DNA of 64,000 bases from Chryseobacterium sp. 18061 (GTDB lineage Bacteria; Pseudomonadota; Gammaproteobacteria; Enterobacterales; Enterobacteriaceae), in contig CACSKA010000002.1 of the NCBI GenBank assembly GCA_902706205.1, forward strand, positions 62,001 through 126,000, given 5' to 3'. Under the pieces are notes generated by a model, which was not told where the DNA came from, ran no database searches, and saw nothing but the letters and a program-made list of their open reading frames with translations. The translations under genes were made by a program, and so were the position numbers. Shown here piece after piece: positions 35,048-44,533 of the stretch. Every line of letters starts with the position of its first letter. Positions within the stretch are counted from its first letter, which is position 1.

Positions 35048-36961
35048 TTGATTTCTTCAGTTCGGCCTCTGGCTATGTGTATCTTTCTGGCATGCTCGGT
35101 TGCACACGCAGACGACATGTCCCTCTCCACCCCGCGCCTTGCGGGAATCGATAATTTCCGCGACGTCGCCGGGATTACTCATCCCTACCACACCGCCAAT
35201 GATGGTGTGATGCGTGCGGGAGTCTTTTACCGCTCCAATGCCCTGACACCTCAACGCAACGATCTCGCTGTTCTGGAACAACTTAAGGTCACAACGGTTA
35301 TTGATTTGCGCTCCCCTGGGGAAGTCGCTGCACTCGCTGATACGCTGCCAGCTAACAGCAACTATGTGAATGTCGACCTGATTGGCAATAACGGCGCATT
35401 TGTTATCGACCTCAGTAAAATGACGACCAACGATGTTGACAGGATGATGGAAGATGGCGAGCGCAGTTTCCTCACCACAGCATATGCCCGTCAGGGGTTA
35501 GGTGAGGTCTTCCGTGAACTCGCCAGCGCCGACGAGGCGGCGCTGTTTCACTGCACTGCGGGAAAAGACCGGACTGGTTGGGTAAGCGCGGTATTGCAAA
35601 CTATCGCGGGCGTGGATCATGACGATATCGTGGCGAATTACGTAGTCACTAATGACTATACCGCCACCCGGGTCAATGCCACGTTGGCGGCACTTCCCGC
35701 CTCAATGCGCGACACCTATGGCGCACTGATGGGCGTGCGCGCAAACTGGTTACAAGCCGGATTGGATCAGGTGATCGCCAGCTACGGCTCGATGGATAAT
35801 TACCTGAAAGACGGGTTGGGTCTTGATCAGGCAACGATTTATGTTCTGCGTGGAAAAATGGTGCGCTATCTCACTCTGCCAGCGCAAAGCGAATTCAAAG
35901 GGAATGCCGCCGAAGGCGCAGCAATGCTGAATGCCTTGCAGGCGTCGCCACTTTCAGGCCGTTATACCGCATATAACTATTTCCTCCAGAGCGCTATCGA
36001 CCAAGGAACGCTGGCCGGTATTGAGGAGCAAGTTGGTGGCCAGGTTCACGCCGATGCCAGCAGCTACTTACTGCGTCAGCCTTCACGTTTGTATGACTCC
36101 CTCGCACCGGTTATTTCCGGTCAAGGCATGCAGAATGAGCAGTCGCTGGTGTGGTTGCAGGGGCAGTCCGGTTATTTGGGAACCGATGCCAGCAACGAGG
36201 CCCGCTCCAGCAATGAACACACCAATGGTGCGATGGTTGGCGCAACCTACCGCTTTAGCGACCGCAGCGCAGCCAACGGTGGCATAGGTTACAGCCACGG
36301 CTCCGTTTCTGCCGCCGGCGGCGATGTGAAAACAAACACTACCCAGACCAGCCTCGGTGCACGCTTTGCATTGAATTCACTCGATGAAGGCCTGTGGTTC
36401 GGGATTCAGGGCAGCGCGGGCTATATCGATTACCAGAGCGACCGCCATTTAGGCAGTGGCTTAGGTACCGCGCAGGGCGATACTCAGGGGGGATATTACA
36501 GCGGTCGCGCATCCCTCGGCTGGCTCGCCAATACCGGGATGCTGAGCCTGACGCCGGCCATTGGTGTACAAGTCACCCATTTGAATATCGACAGTTTCAA
36601 AGAAATCGGTAGTGAACTGGCGCTGGACATGGCAGGCGTCAACGATACCCAAACCAGCCTGACCACAGATTTAGGCATTAATATTCTGTCGCAAGCAGTG
36701 GGCAGCTGGTCACTGACACCAGGAATTGCGTTAGGCTACGAGCGGATGCTGAATGACGCATCCACCAACAGCCATGGCACGCTATATGGCATCGGTGTGG
36801 ACCAAACCTCTGCCTATGGCAGTAAGAACCTCTACAAGGCAGGCATACAACTCCGCGCTCAGTACCGTAACGTGACAGTCAGCACCCGAGTGAACTATCT
36901 GACGGCCGATACGCACAGTGATGGCGTTTCCGGCTTGCTGGACGTCGCTGTCGCATTTTAA
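35048..36961 (+). CDS. Predicted surface tyrosine phosphatase fused to an autotransporter beta-barrel
   Basis: A 637-residue protein with an unusual layout. Residues 1-21 look like a Sec signal peptide ending at AHA. Residues about 30-280 match the bacterial Y_phosphatase3/MptpB-type fold: NFRDVAG near 36, VIDLRSPGE near 84-92, and the catalytic CX5R loop HCTAGKDRTG with Cys169 and Arg175. Residues about 300-360 resemble the helical linker before autotransporter barrels. From about residue 392 to the end is a beta-barrel-like region with alternating strands, ending VAVAF with terminal Phe. I choose TTG 35048 because AAGGAG lies seven bases upstream; the ATG at 35030 has none. It stands alone between infA and convergent clpA. 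Phosphatase activity and surface display are inferred. Confidence 0.82.
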   Translation: MISSVRPLAMCIFLACSVAHADDMSLSTPRLAGIDNFRDVAGITHPYHTANDGVMRAGVFYRSNALTPQRNDLAVLEQLKVTTVIDLRSPGEVAALADTLPANSNYVNVDLIGNNGAFVIDLSKMTTNDVDRMMEDGERSFLTTAYARQGLGEVFRELASADEAALFHCTAGKDRTGWVSAVLQTIAGVDHDDIVANYVVTNDYTATRVNATLAALPASMRDTYGALMGVRANWLQAGLDQVIASYGSMDNYLKDGLGLDQATIYVLRGKMVRYLTLPAQSEFKGNAAEGAAMLNALQASPLSGRYTAYNYFLQSAIDQGTLAGIEEQVGGQVHADASSYLLRQPSRLYDSLAPVISGQGMQNEQSLVWLQGQSGYLGTDASNEARSSNEHTNGAMVGATYRFSDRSAANGGIGYSHGSVSAAGGDVKTNTTQTSLGARFALNSLDEGLWFGIQGSAGYIDYQSDRHLGSGLGTAQGDTQGGYYSGRASLGWLANTGMLSLTPAIGVQVTHLNIDSFKEIGSELALDMAGVNDTQTSLTTDLGINILSQAVGSWSLTPGIALGYERMLNDASTNSHGTLYGIGVDQTSAYGSKNLYKAGIQLRAQYRNVTVSTRVNYLTADTHSDGVSGLLDVAVAF

Positions 36962-36973
36962 GATCCAGACGTA

Positions 36974-36999
36974 AAAAAACCGGGCTATCACCCGGTTTC
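36974..36999. terminator. Bidirectional terminator between the autotransporter gene and clpA
   Basis: AAACCGGG/CCCGGTTT with a 6-base loop between two convergent genes. A T-run on the minus strand (GTTTTTTTAC) suits clpA; the plus side reads TTTCGTATTTT. Confidence 0.85.
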
Positions 37000-37019
37000 G
37001 TATTTTGACATTTTCCGTT

Positions 37020-37050
37020 GCCCGATAACGCTTTCGCGTATCGGGCCTAC
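37020..37050. repeat. REP-like palindrome
   Basis: GCCCGATA...TATCGGGCCTAC forms an 8-bp stem with a GC-rich 11-base loop and ends in the GGCCTAC typical of enterobacterial REP/BIME units. It abuts the clpA stop. Confidence 0.6.
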
Positions 37051-37052
37051 TG

Positions 37053-39329
37053 CTAGTGTGCGGCTTCCGGCTTGCGTTTCTGCGCGGCCTGGAAGTCATA
37101 GGTCAGCGCGTTGGCGTCGGTATCGAGCGCTACGGTGACCTGACCTCCGTCCACCAACGAGCCAAACAGCAGTTCGTTGGCGAGCGGTTTCTTCAGGTTG
37201 TCCTGAATCACACGCACCATTGGACGCGCACCCATCGCTCGATCGTAGCCTTTTTCTGCCAGCCAGTCACGGGCCTCCTGACTCACTTCCAGTGACACAC
37301 CTTTCTGATCCAACTGCACCTGTAGTTCAACAATAAACTTGTCGACAACCTGATGGATGACATCCGTTGACAGGTGATCGAACCAGATGATGTTGTCCAG
37401 ACGGTTACGGAATTCCGGCGTGAAGATTTTTTTGATCTCTTCCATCGCATCGGTGCTGTTATCCTGATGGATCAGGCCGATAGATTTACGCTCAGTTTCA
37501 CGTACCCCTGCGTTGGTGGTCATCACCAGCACCACATTGCGGAAGTCTGCTTTGCGGCCGTTGTTATCGGTCAGCGTGCCGTTGTCCATTACCTGCAACA
37601 ACAGGTTAAAGACATCCGGGTGCGCTTTTTCGATTTCATCCAGCAGCAGTACTGCGTGTGGATGCTTGATGACCGCATCTGTCAGCAGACCGCCCTGATC
37701 AAAGCCCACGTAGCCCGGAGGCGCACCAATCAGGCGACTCACTGTGTGGCGTTCCATGTATTCCGACATATCGAAACGCAGCAGCTCAATACCGAGCGCC
37801 TTCGACAGCTGAACGGTCACCTCGGTTTTACCGACCCCGGTTGGCCCCGCGAACAGGAAAGAACCGACAGGCTTATGATCCTGGCCCAGGCCTGCACGGC
37901 TCATCTTGATGGCTTCGGTTAACGCCTCAATGGCTTTATCCTGACCAAAGACCAGCATTTTCAGGCGATCGCCGAGGTTTCTCAACGTGTCGCGGTCGCT
38001 CTGAGAAACGCTCTTCTCAGGGATACGCGCGATACGGGCCACCACGGTTTCAATATCCGCAACGTTGATCGTTTTCTTGCGCTTGCTGACCGGCATCAGA
38101 CGCGCACGCGCACCCGCTTCGTCGATCACATCAATCGCTTTATCCGGCAAATGACGATCGTTAATGTATTTCACCGCCAGCTCCACCGCCGCACGCACCG
38201 CTTTCGCGGTATAACGCACGTCGTGGTGCGCTTCGTACTTCGGCTTCAGGCCGTTAATGATTTGAACGGTTTCTTCAACCGACGGCTCAGTGATATCGAT
38301 TTTCTGGAAGCGACGTGCCAGCGCACGGTCTTTTTCGAAAATGTTGCTGAATTCCTGATACGTCGTGGAACCAATCACCCGAATTTTGCCGCTGGAAAGC
38401 AGCGGTTTAATCAAGTTAGCCGCATCAACCTGGCCGCCAGACGCTGCACCCGCACCGATAATGGTGTGGATCTCGTCAATAAACAGGATGCTGTTGGTAT
38501 CCTGCTCCAGCTGTTTGAGCAGCGCTTTAAAGCGTTTTTCAAAATCTCCGCGATATTTGGTGCCCGCCAGCAGCGAGCCAATATCCAGCGAGTAAAGGGT
38601 GCAATCGGCAATCACTTCCGGCACGTCGCCCTGCACAATGCGCCAGGCAAGACCTTCCGCAATCGCGGTTTTACCGACGCCGGACTCACCGACCAGCAGC
38701 GGGTTATTTTTACGTCGACGGCACAGAACCTGTATGGCGCGCTCCAGCTCTTTATCGCGGCCAATCAGCGGGTCAATGCCGCCTACGCGAGCAAGCTGAT
38801 TTAAATTGGTGGTGAAGTTTTCCATACGATCCTCCCCGCCTGCTTGCTCTTCAGTGTTCGGTTGGCTTCCGGAATCGGAAGACTGGCTCGGCTCGTCTTT
38901 ACGGGTGCCGTGGGAGATGAAGTTCACCACATCGAGACGGCTCACTTCATGTTTGCGCAGCAGATAGGCCGCCTGGGACTCCTGCTCGCTGAAGATGGCG
39001 ACCAGCACATTCGCACCAGTGACTTCGCTACGGCCGGACGATTGAACGTGGAATACGGCACGCTGTAATACGCGCTGGAAGCTGAGCGTCGGCTGAGTGT
39101 CGCGCTCTTCTTCGCTGGCTGGCAGTACCGGCGTGGTCTGTTCGATGAAGGCTTCGAGTTCCTGACGCAGCGCCACCAGATCCACGGAGCAGGCTTCCAG
39201 CGCTTCGCGGGCAGATGGGTTGCTGAGCAGAGCCAGCAACAGATGCTCGACGGTCATAAACTCATGACGGTGCTCGCGCGCTCTGGCGAAAGCCATATTT
39301 AAACTGAGTTCCAGTTCTTGATTGAGCAT
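37053..39329 (-). CDS. clpA: ATP-dependent Clp protease ATP-binding subunit ClpA
   Basis: AAA+ unfoldase that feeds substrates to the ClpP peptidase, including N-degron proteins handed over by ClpS. The product is 758 residues from the ATG at 39329 ([14 protein letters not shown]), the E. coli length; GGAGG lies upstream. The N-terminal Clp domain covers residues 1-145. The first AAA+ module has Walker [10 protein letters not shown] and Walker [10 protein letters not shown]; the second has GPTGVGKTE and [10 protein letters not shown]. The IGL loop needed for ClpP binding is seen as SIGLIHQ. It starts 30 bases after the clpS stop. The E. coli tail beyond residue 740 is matched. Confidence 0.98.
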   Translation of the reverse strand: MLNQELELSLNMAFARAREHRHEFMTVEHLLLALLSNPSAREALEACSVDLVALRQELEAFIEQTTPVLPASEEERDTQPTLSFQRVLQRAVFHVQSSGRSEVTGANVLVAIFSEQESQAAYLLRKHEVSRLDVVNFISHGTRKDEPSQSSDSGSQPNTEEQAGGEDRMENFTTNLNQLARVGGIDPLIGRDKELERAIQVLCRRRKNNPLLVGESGVGKTAIAEGLAWRIVQGDVPEVIADCTLYSLDIGSLLAGTKYRGDFEKRFKALLKQLEQDTNSILFIDEIHTIIGAGAASGGQVDAANLIKPLLSSGKIRVIGSTTYQEFSNIFEKDRALARRFQKIDITEPSVEETVQIINGLKPKYEAHHDVRYTAKAVRAAVELAVKYINDRHLPDKAIDVIDEAGARARLMPVSKRKKTINVADIETVVARIARIPEKSVSQSDRDTLRNLGDRLKMLVFGQDKAIEALTEAIKMSRAGLGQDHKPVGSFLFAGPTGVGKTEVTVQLSKALGIELLRFDMSEYMERHTVSRLIGAPPGYVGFDQGGLLTDAVIKHPHAVLLLDEIEKAHPDVFNLLLQVMDNGTLTDNNGRKADFRNVVLVMTTNAGVRETERKSIGLIHQDNSTDAMEEIKKIFTPEFRNRLDNIIWFDHLSTDVIHQVVDKFIVELQVQLDQKGVSLEVSQEARDWLAEKGYDRAMGARPMVRVIQDNLKKPLANELLFGSLVDGGQVTVALDTDANALTYDFQAAQKRKPEAAH

Positions 39330-39359
39330 AGGCACCTCCCCCAATTTGAATGCCTGAAA

Positions 39360-39680
39360 TCAGGCCTGTTCCAGCGTACACAACAACGGATGTTCGTTTT
39401 CCTTAGCGTACGTGTTCACCATCGCAACTTTGGTTTCAGCAACTTCGGCAGTAAACACGCCGCAAATCGCTTTCCCCTGATAGTGAACGGCGAGCATCAA
39501 TTGCGTTGCACGTTCTACATCATAAGAAAAGAATTTCTGTAACACGTCAATAACAAACTCCATTGGCGTGTAATCATCATTGAGCAATATCACTTTATAC
39601 ATCGACGGCGGCTGTAGCGCGTCGCGTACTTTGTCTTCTGCAAGCTGGTCAAAATCCAGCCAATCACGCGTCTTACCCAT
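39360..39680 (-). CDS. clpS: ATP-dependent Clp protease adaptor ClpS
   Basis: Small adaptor that recognises proteins with bulky N-terminal residues (Leu, Phe, Tyr, Trp) and delivers them to ClpAP. The product is 106 residues, the E. coli length. The N-degron pocket segment [13 protein letters not shown] near residue 35 and the later [20 protein letters not shown] are intact. It precedes clpA in a two-gene operon and is divergent from cspD. Confidence 0.98.
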   Translation of the reverse strand: MGKTRDWLDFDQLAEDKVRDALQPPSMYKVILLNDDYTPMEFVIDVLQKFFSYDVERATQLMLAVHYQGKAICGVFTAEVAETKVAMVNTYAKENEHPLLCTLEQA

Positions 39681-40015
39681 TATCAGTGTTCATCTTTGGT
39701 TGCCGCTCCGGCAGGAAACATCCCGTCGGCTTCCCAGAGCGAGTTCATTTGACTCTACAGTAAAGCGTAGATAACTATCCTCTATTACTGCCATTCGCTA
39801 TTCCTGCTAACGCGACTTTTGTCACATTCCTTGCAATAGCGTTAACTGCTTCAAATTTTGGTGAATTTTTCACCTAACTTCGCTATCTGCCGCTTGACGC
39901 GATGCCTGATTTATCTAAATTGTACAGGCGAGAGTTGGCGAGGTTTTGAACAACCCGCCGATTTCACCACCGGTTCTTTCCATCTGAATATAAGATTCTC
40001 GAAGGATGTCGATGT
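39681..40015. other. clpS-cspD divergent promoter region
   Basis: A 335-base gap without a gene. It holds the cspD promoter and an AT-rich leader. The clpSA promoter is expected near 39720-39800, but I cannot pin it down. Confidence 0.6.
39894..39921 (+). promoter_or_regulatory. Likely cspD promoter
   Basis: TTGACG and TAAATT separated by 16 bases, about 95 bases upstream of the cspD start. Confidence 0.5.
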
Positions 40016-40252
40016 ATGGAAATGGGTACTGTTAAGTGGTTCAACAATGCAAAAGGGTTCGGTTTTATCTGCCCTGAAGGCGGCGGCGAAGATATCTTCG
40101 CGCATTACTCTACCATCCAGATGGATGGCTACAGAACGTTAAAAGCCGGACAAGCCGTTCGGTTTGATGTCCATCAAGGGCCAAAAGGCAATCACGCCAG
40201 CGTCATCGTTCCGGTCGAAGCTGAAGAAGCTGAAATTGCCGCGGTTGCCTAG
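40016..40252 (+). CDS. cspD: Cold shock-like protein CspD, replication inhibitor
   Basis: Cold-shock-fold protein made in stationary phase; in E. coli it forms dimers on single-stranded DNA, blocks replication and is toxic when overproduced. The 78-residue product has the RNP motifs KGFGFI and DIFAHYS. It starts MEMGTVKWFNN where E. coli has MEKGTVKWFNN, and its acidic C-terminal tail (VEAEEAEIAAVA) is four residues longer. AAGGA lies about ten bases upstream. A clean terminator follows, and the gene is divergent from clpSA. Confidence 0.95.
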   Translation: MEMGTVKWFNNAKGFGFICPEGGGEDIFAHYSTIQMDGYRTLKAGQAVRFDVHQGPKGNHASVIVPVEAEEAEIAAVA

Positions 40253-40284
40253 CCTTTAGCTCCATTGTGTACATGCTGCCCTCA

Positions 40285-40315
40285 AAATGCCAGTCTCCGT
40301 GACTGGCATTTTTTA
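40285..40315 (+). terminator. cspD terminator
   Basis: AAATGCCAGTC/GACTGGCATTT, 5-base loop, followed by TTTTA. Confidence 0.92.
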
Positions 40316-40330
40316 TATGTCACCTTCCGA

Positions 40331-40364
40331 GCCGCCTCGATGCAACTCGAATGATTTTTTGTAT
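40331..40364 (-). repeat. Fragment of an ERIC-type repeat end
   Basis: On the minus strand the segment reads CAAAAAATCATTCGAGTTGC followed by ATCGAGGCGGC, matching the left end of the ERIC-like repeat at 58825 (CCCAAAATAATTCGAAATGC, then AGGAAGGCGGC). Only the end of the element is present, between the cspD terminator and macB. Confidence 0.5.
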
Positions 40365-40371
40365 ATACCCA

Positions 40372-42315
40372 CTATTCCCGCGCCAGGGCATCCACTGGAT
40401 CAAGCCGGGCTGCATTTCGCGCCGGTAACCAGCCAAACAAAACGCCGGTCAGGGTAGAACAGATAAACGCCATCAGCAGTGCCAACGGGGAGAAACCGAT
40501 ACCCCAGTCGGGCAAAAACAGCTGCAAGGTAAAGGCGATAATCAGCGATAAACTGACGCCCAATGCGCCACCCACCAGACACACCAGTACTGCTTCAATC
40601 AAAAACTGTTGCAGCACATCGCTGGCGCGTGCACCAACCGCCATGCGGATCCCGATTTCACGGGTGCGTTCCGTCACCGATACCAGCATGATATTCATCA
40701 CTCCGATGCCGCCCACCACTAGCGAGATTATCGCCACCAGCGTTAAGAACAACTGTAGTGTATGTGTGGTCCGCTCAGCCGTTTTCAAGATACTGTCCAT
40801 ATTCCAGGTGAAGAAATCTTTCTTCCCATGGCGCAGACTCAGCAAGCGCGTAAGCTGCTGGTCAGCCAACGTGCTGTCATAGCCTTCGTTCACGCGGACC
40901 GTTATCGAATTCAACCATGACTGGCCGATCACCCGGCCCGCCATCGTGGTGTACGGCAGCCAGACACGGAGAATTTTACTGCTGCCAAACATCCCCTGTT
41001 TTTCATCCGCTACACCAATAATAGTGGCAGGCATATTGCCAACCAGGATGACTTCACCCACCACATTCGCTTTGTTCGGGAACAGTTGGCGTCGGGTATT
41101 ACCGTCAAGTACCACGACCTGAGCCCGACCATTCAGCTGCACGTCATTGAAGGTATTCCCTTCGCTGAAGGTCATGCCGTAAACGTTAAAATACTGCGCG
41201 CCCACACCTTCTACACTGGACGAAACGTCGGTATTGCCCACGCGCAAACGCAGGCTTTTCGACACTGCTGGCGTGGCAGAACTCACCCAGGATTGCTTCT
41301 GAATTGCCAGCAGATCGTCATACTTGAGCGCCTGCTGATATTGCGGATCGTCATCGCCGAAATCTTTGCCGGGATACACATCAATGGTGTTGGTACCGAT
41401 CGCGCGGATATCCGCCAGTACCATCTGCTTGGCGGCATCGCCCACAACCACAATCGATACCACCGAGGTGATGCCGATAATTATCCCGAGCATCGTTAAC
41501 AACGTGCGCATTTTATTGGCCGCTAACGCTCGCCAGGCCATGGCCAGCGCCTCGCGAAAGCCGCTGATGAACTGCCGCCAGCCGGAAAGTTCACCGGTTA
41601 CCGCGACGTTTGACGCACCTGAAAGCGCTATTTTTGCAGGCGGATCGCTAATGATTTCACCGTCGCGAATTTCGATGATGCGCTCAGCCTGCGCCGCTAC
41701 CGTCGGGTCGTGGGTGACGATAATCACCGTATGCCCCTGGGATTTGAGCTGATGCAGAATCGCCATCACCTCTTCGCCGGAATGGGTGTCGAGCGCCCCG
41801 GTCGGTTCATCGGCCAGAATCACCTGCCCGCCGTTCATCAGCGCGCGGGCGATACTCACGCGTTGCTGCTGGCCGCCGGAGAGCTGCGAGGGTTGATAAT
41901 CCACGCGGTCGCCCAACCCCAGACGCTGCAAAAGCTGCTGCGCCCGCTCAAGTCGCCGTTTGCGTTCGGTACCTGCATACACCGCAGGCACCTCCACGTT
42001 TTGCACCGCCGTCAGGTGCGACAGCAAATGATATCGCTGGAAGATAAAGCCAAAATGTTCACGACGCAGTCGCGCCAGAGCATCTCCGTCGAGCGTCGCG
42101 ACGTCCGTGCCCGCCACACGATAGGCGCCGCTGGTCGGCTTATCGAGGCAGCCGAGAATGTTCATCAGCGTCGATTTACCGGAGCCGGACGCGCCGACAA
42201 TCGCCACCATTTCACCCGCATGAATGCTGAGCGTAATCCCTTTCAGGACCTCAACGCTCTGGTCACCGGAAGGATAACTGCGACGAATATGGCTGAGCTC
42301 CAGCAGCGCCGTCAT
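40372..42315 (-). CDS. macB: Macrolide export ATP-binding/permease protein MacB
   Basis: Mechanotransmission ABC transporter that, with MacA and TolC, expels macrolides and enterotoxin-type substrates from the periplasm. The product is 647 residues, one short of E. coli. An N-terminal ATPase (Walker [13 protein letters not shown], signature LSGGQQQR, Walker [10 protein letters not shown]) is followed by one membrane helix near residue 275, a large periplasmic domain, and three C-terminal helices including the FtsX-like stretch [20 protein letters not shown]. The start ATG overlaps the macA stop in ATGA. Confidence 0.97.
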   Translation of the reverse strand: MTALLELSHIRRSYPSGDQSVEVLKGITLSIHAGEMVAIVGASGSGKSTLMNILGCLDKPTSGAYRVAGTDVATLDGDALARLRREHFGFIFQRYHLLSHLTAVQNVEVPAVYAGTERKRRLERAQQLLQRLGLGDRVDYQPSQLSGGQQQRVSIARALMNGGQVILADEPTGALDTHSGEEVMAILHQLKSQGHTVIIVTHDPTVAAQAERIIEIRDGEIISDPPAKIALSGASNVAVTGELSGWRQFISGFREALAMAWRALAANKMRTLLTMLGIIIGITSVVSIVVVGDAAKQMVLADIRAIGTNTIDVYPGKDFGDDDPQYQQALKYDDLLAIQKQSWVSSATPAVSKSLRLRVGNTDVSSSVEGVGAQYFNVYGMTFSEGNTFNDVQLNGRAQVVVLDGNTRRQLFPNKANVVGEVILVGNMPATIIGVADEKQGMFGSSKILRVWLPYTTMAGRVIGQSWLNSITVRVNEGYDSTLADQQLTRLLSLRHGKKDFFTWNMDSILKTAERTTHTLQLFLTLVAIISLVVGGIGVMNIMLVSVTERTREIGIRMAVGARASDVLQQFLIEAVLVCLVGGALGVSLSLIIAFTLQLFLPDWGIGFSPLALLMAFICSTLTGVLFGWLPARNAARLDPVDALARE

Positions 42316-43427
42316 TTCACCGCCCCGGGTTTACCCTCGCCGATAATGACTTCATCGCCCTCTTCCAGGCCTTTTACGACTTCCACATCGGTGTCGTTCC
42401 GCGAACCCAGGGTGATTTCTCGTTCTTTGACTTCACCGTTACGCAGCAAGCGTACCTTGTAACGGTTGTCTCCCGTCGCATCGCCCAGCGCGGAAAGCGG
42501 AATACTCAACACATTGTTTACGCCCGAAAGTTGGATATGCACCTGGGCCGTCATTTCCAGACGCAGCACGCCTTTCGGGTTTGGCACTTCAAAACGCGCG
42601 TAATAGAAAATAGCGTCATTGACCTTTTCCGGGGTCGGCAGAATGTCTTTCAGCGTACCTTCGTATCGGGTCAGCGGATCGCCCAGCACCGTAAACCAGG
42701 CTTTCTGACCTGGTTTGAGATGAATCACGTCGGCCTCGGACACCTGGGCTTTAACCAGCATGGTGCGGAGATCGGCCAGAGTCAGAATGTTAGGTGCCTG
42801 CTGTGCCGCGATCACCGTCTGGCCTTGCAGCGTGGTGATTTGCGTCACTTCTCCCGCCATTGGCGCCAGAATACGCGTGTAATCGAGGTTGGTTTTGGCG
42901 GTGTCCAGGGTCGCCTGATTGCGCTTAATTTGCGCATCAATGGTGCCAATCTGCGCCTCTTTTACCGCCACGTCCGTCGCGGTAGTATCCAAATCCTGCT
43001 GTGAAATAAGCTTTGTTTTGGCCAATTGCTGGTTACGTGCGTAGGTCACCTGCGCCAGCTTACGTTCAGCCAGCGCCTGTAAGCGCTGCGCGCGCAGCTC
43101 CATCAGCGTCGCTTCCACCTCTTTAATTTGGTTTTGCGCCTGCTCAGGGTCGATGACCCCTAATAGCTGGTCTTTCTTCACCTTGTCGCCAATTGCTACC
43201 GACAGCGTGTTCAACTGCCCGCTCACCTGCGCGCCGACGTCGACTTTACGCACCGCGTCCAGCTTCCCGGTCGCCAGTACGCTCTGTTGCAGGTCACCCT
43301 TGCGGACAATCAACGTTTGATAGCTCGGCAGTGGCGCATTCAACGTCCGCCATAACCAGAACCCCGCCAGCAGCACCAAGATGGTGAGAACCAAGTAAAC
43401 TTTTTTGCCCTTTCCCTTCAGCTTCAT
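42312..43427 (-). CDS. macA: Macrolide efflux periplasmic adaptor MacA
   Basis: HlyD/RND-type membrane-fusion protein linking MacB to TolC. The 371-residue product, the E. coli length, has an N-terminal signal anchor ([18 protein letters not shown]). A lipoyl half follows, then the long alpha-hairpin (about residues 92-165, with repeats of Gln/Glu/Ala/Leu), the second lipoyl half and the beta-barrel domain. The tip residues SQQDLDTT near 148 belong to the hairpin region. The stop overlaps the macB start. It is divergent from ybjX. Confidence 0.97.
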   Translation of the reverse strand: MKLKGKGKKVYLVLTILVLLAGFWLWRTLNAPLPSYQTLIVRKGDLQQSVLATGKLDAVRKVDVGAQVSGQLNTLSVAIGDKVKKDQLLGVIDPEQAQNQIKEVEATLMELRAQRLQALAERKLAQVTYARNQQLAKTKLISQQDLDTTATDVAVKEAQIGTIDAQIKRNQATLDTAKTNLDYTRILAPMAGEVTQITTLQGQTVIAAQQAPNILTLADLRTMLVKAQVSEADVIHLKPGQKAWFTVLGDPLTRYEGTLKDILPTPEKVNDAIFYYARFEVPNPKGVLRLEMTAQVHIQLSGVNNVLSIPLSALGDATGDNRYKVRLLRNGEVKEREITLGSRNDTDVEVVKGLEEGDEVIIGEGKPGAVK

Positions 43428-43466
43428 AAAAATCCTACGTGTTTATCTTCTGCCATTGATTGTATC

Positions 43467-43483
43467 TAAACATTTCCTCAACG
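43467..43483 (-). promoter_or_regulatory. Weak PhoP-box-like repeat between macA and ybjX
   Basis: On the minus strand CGTTGA-N5-TGTTTA resembles the PhoP direct repeat (T/G)GTTTA-N5-(T/G)GTTTA; one half is exact and the other has two mismatches. E. coli ybjX is in the PhoPQ regulon, which is why I looked. Weak support only. Confidence 0.25.
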
Positions 43484-43576
43484 AAACCTCTCTTTTCTGG
43501 CTACTACCAGGCCGTTGTCCCTGCGTTGAGAAACGCGTTGTTAAATTCGATTTTTCACTCCGGCAAGGTGTCCCGA

Positions 43577-44533
43577 ATGTCACTCAACGCAGAACTTTCT
43601 TATTCAGAACAACTGAACCTCAAAACTGGCTGGCAACTGTTTCGGCTGTTGAGTAGCGGCCAACTGATGCCGGGTCTGGCCTGGAAAAATCCAGCCTACC
43701 GCCGCAAGTTTATGCTGCGTTCTTTGGTGACGCCATTCAGCACTGCCGCATTACTGTCACGCCTTGCACAACAACCGCAATTGCTGGACATGCTGCACGT
43801 CCAGCCTGGCCTGCCGTGTCGTTTGCACCGTCCGTGGCTGTCGATGAACATGCCGCGCCAGAATGCCACCTCGGCGCTGATGGCGCATTATCAGATAATG
43901 GCTCAGCATCTGCCGGTTCAGGTGATGAATGCCTGGCTCAGCCGCCGGGGCGTGACGCTCGCCACCCTCACCGGGCGCGACGAAAAGATGTTCAATATCC
44001 GTCTGCTTTCGGACGCGTTTCTCGATAAAGAAGGTGAAGCCACGCTGGTGTTTACCGATGCAGACAATACCGTGCTGGCAGAATTAACCTTTACGCTGTG
44101 CCCATTTGACGGCAAGCGGACGCTGTATATTGGTGGAATGCAGGGCGCGAAATCACACGTTCCGCACGAGCTGATTCAGGCTGCCACCAAATCGTGTAAC
44201 GGCCTGTTCCCGAAACGCCTGCTGGTCGAAGCAGCGATGACCCTCGGCCAGAAAATGAACGTGGAGATGATTCGCGCGGTGAGCAACGAAACGCACATCT
44301 ATCGCAGCGTGCGTTATCGCCGGAAAAAGCAGGACAAGCTGCATGCGGATTACAACAACTTCTGGGAATCGCTCAGCGGTAATGTAGACGATAACGGCGA
44401 TTATTTGCTGCCGCTAACGATGCCACGTAAGCCGATGGAAGATATCGCCAGCAAGAAGCGTTCGGAATACCGCCGTCGCTATGAACTGCTCGACGGCCTG
44501 CAAACGCAGACCGCCAGAGTGTGCCAGCGTTAA
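43577..44533 (+). CDS. ybjX: VirK/YbjX-family DUF535 protein
   Basis: Member of the VirK/SomA/YbjX family (DUF535), linked in Shigella and Salmonella to surface-protein export and resistance to antimicrobial peptides; no biochemical function is established. I start at the ATG at 43577 (MSLNAELSYSEQLNLKTGW) because AAGG lies eight bases upstream, giving 318 residues. A longer frame from 43460 has no such site. The protein is rich in basic and aromatic residues, and I see no signal peptide. It is divergent from macAB and overlaps the convergent ybjD stop by three bases. Confidence 0.88.
   Translation: MSLNAELSYSEQLNLKTGWQLFRLLSSGQLMPGLAWKNPAYRRKFMLRSLVTPFSTAALLSRLAQQPQLLDMLHVQPGLPCRLHRPWLSMNMPRQNATSALMAHYQIMAQHLPVQVMNAWLSRRGVTLATLTGRDEKMFNIRLLSDAFLDKEGEATLVFTDADNTVLAELTFTLCPFDGKRTLYIGGMQGAKSHVPHELIQAATKSCNGLFPKRLLVEAAMTLGQKMNVEMIRAVSNETHIYRSVRYRRKKQDKLHADYNNFWESLSGNVDDNGDYLLPLTMPRKPMEDIASKKRSEYRRRYELLDGLQTQTARVCQR

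Noticed and set aside
34815..37052. tRNA-Ser (serW) expected near infA
   Set aside because: No acceptor stem, T-loop GTTCGAATC-type or CCA-like sequence found on either strand.
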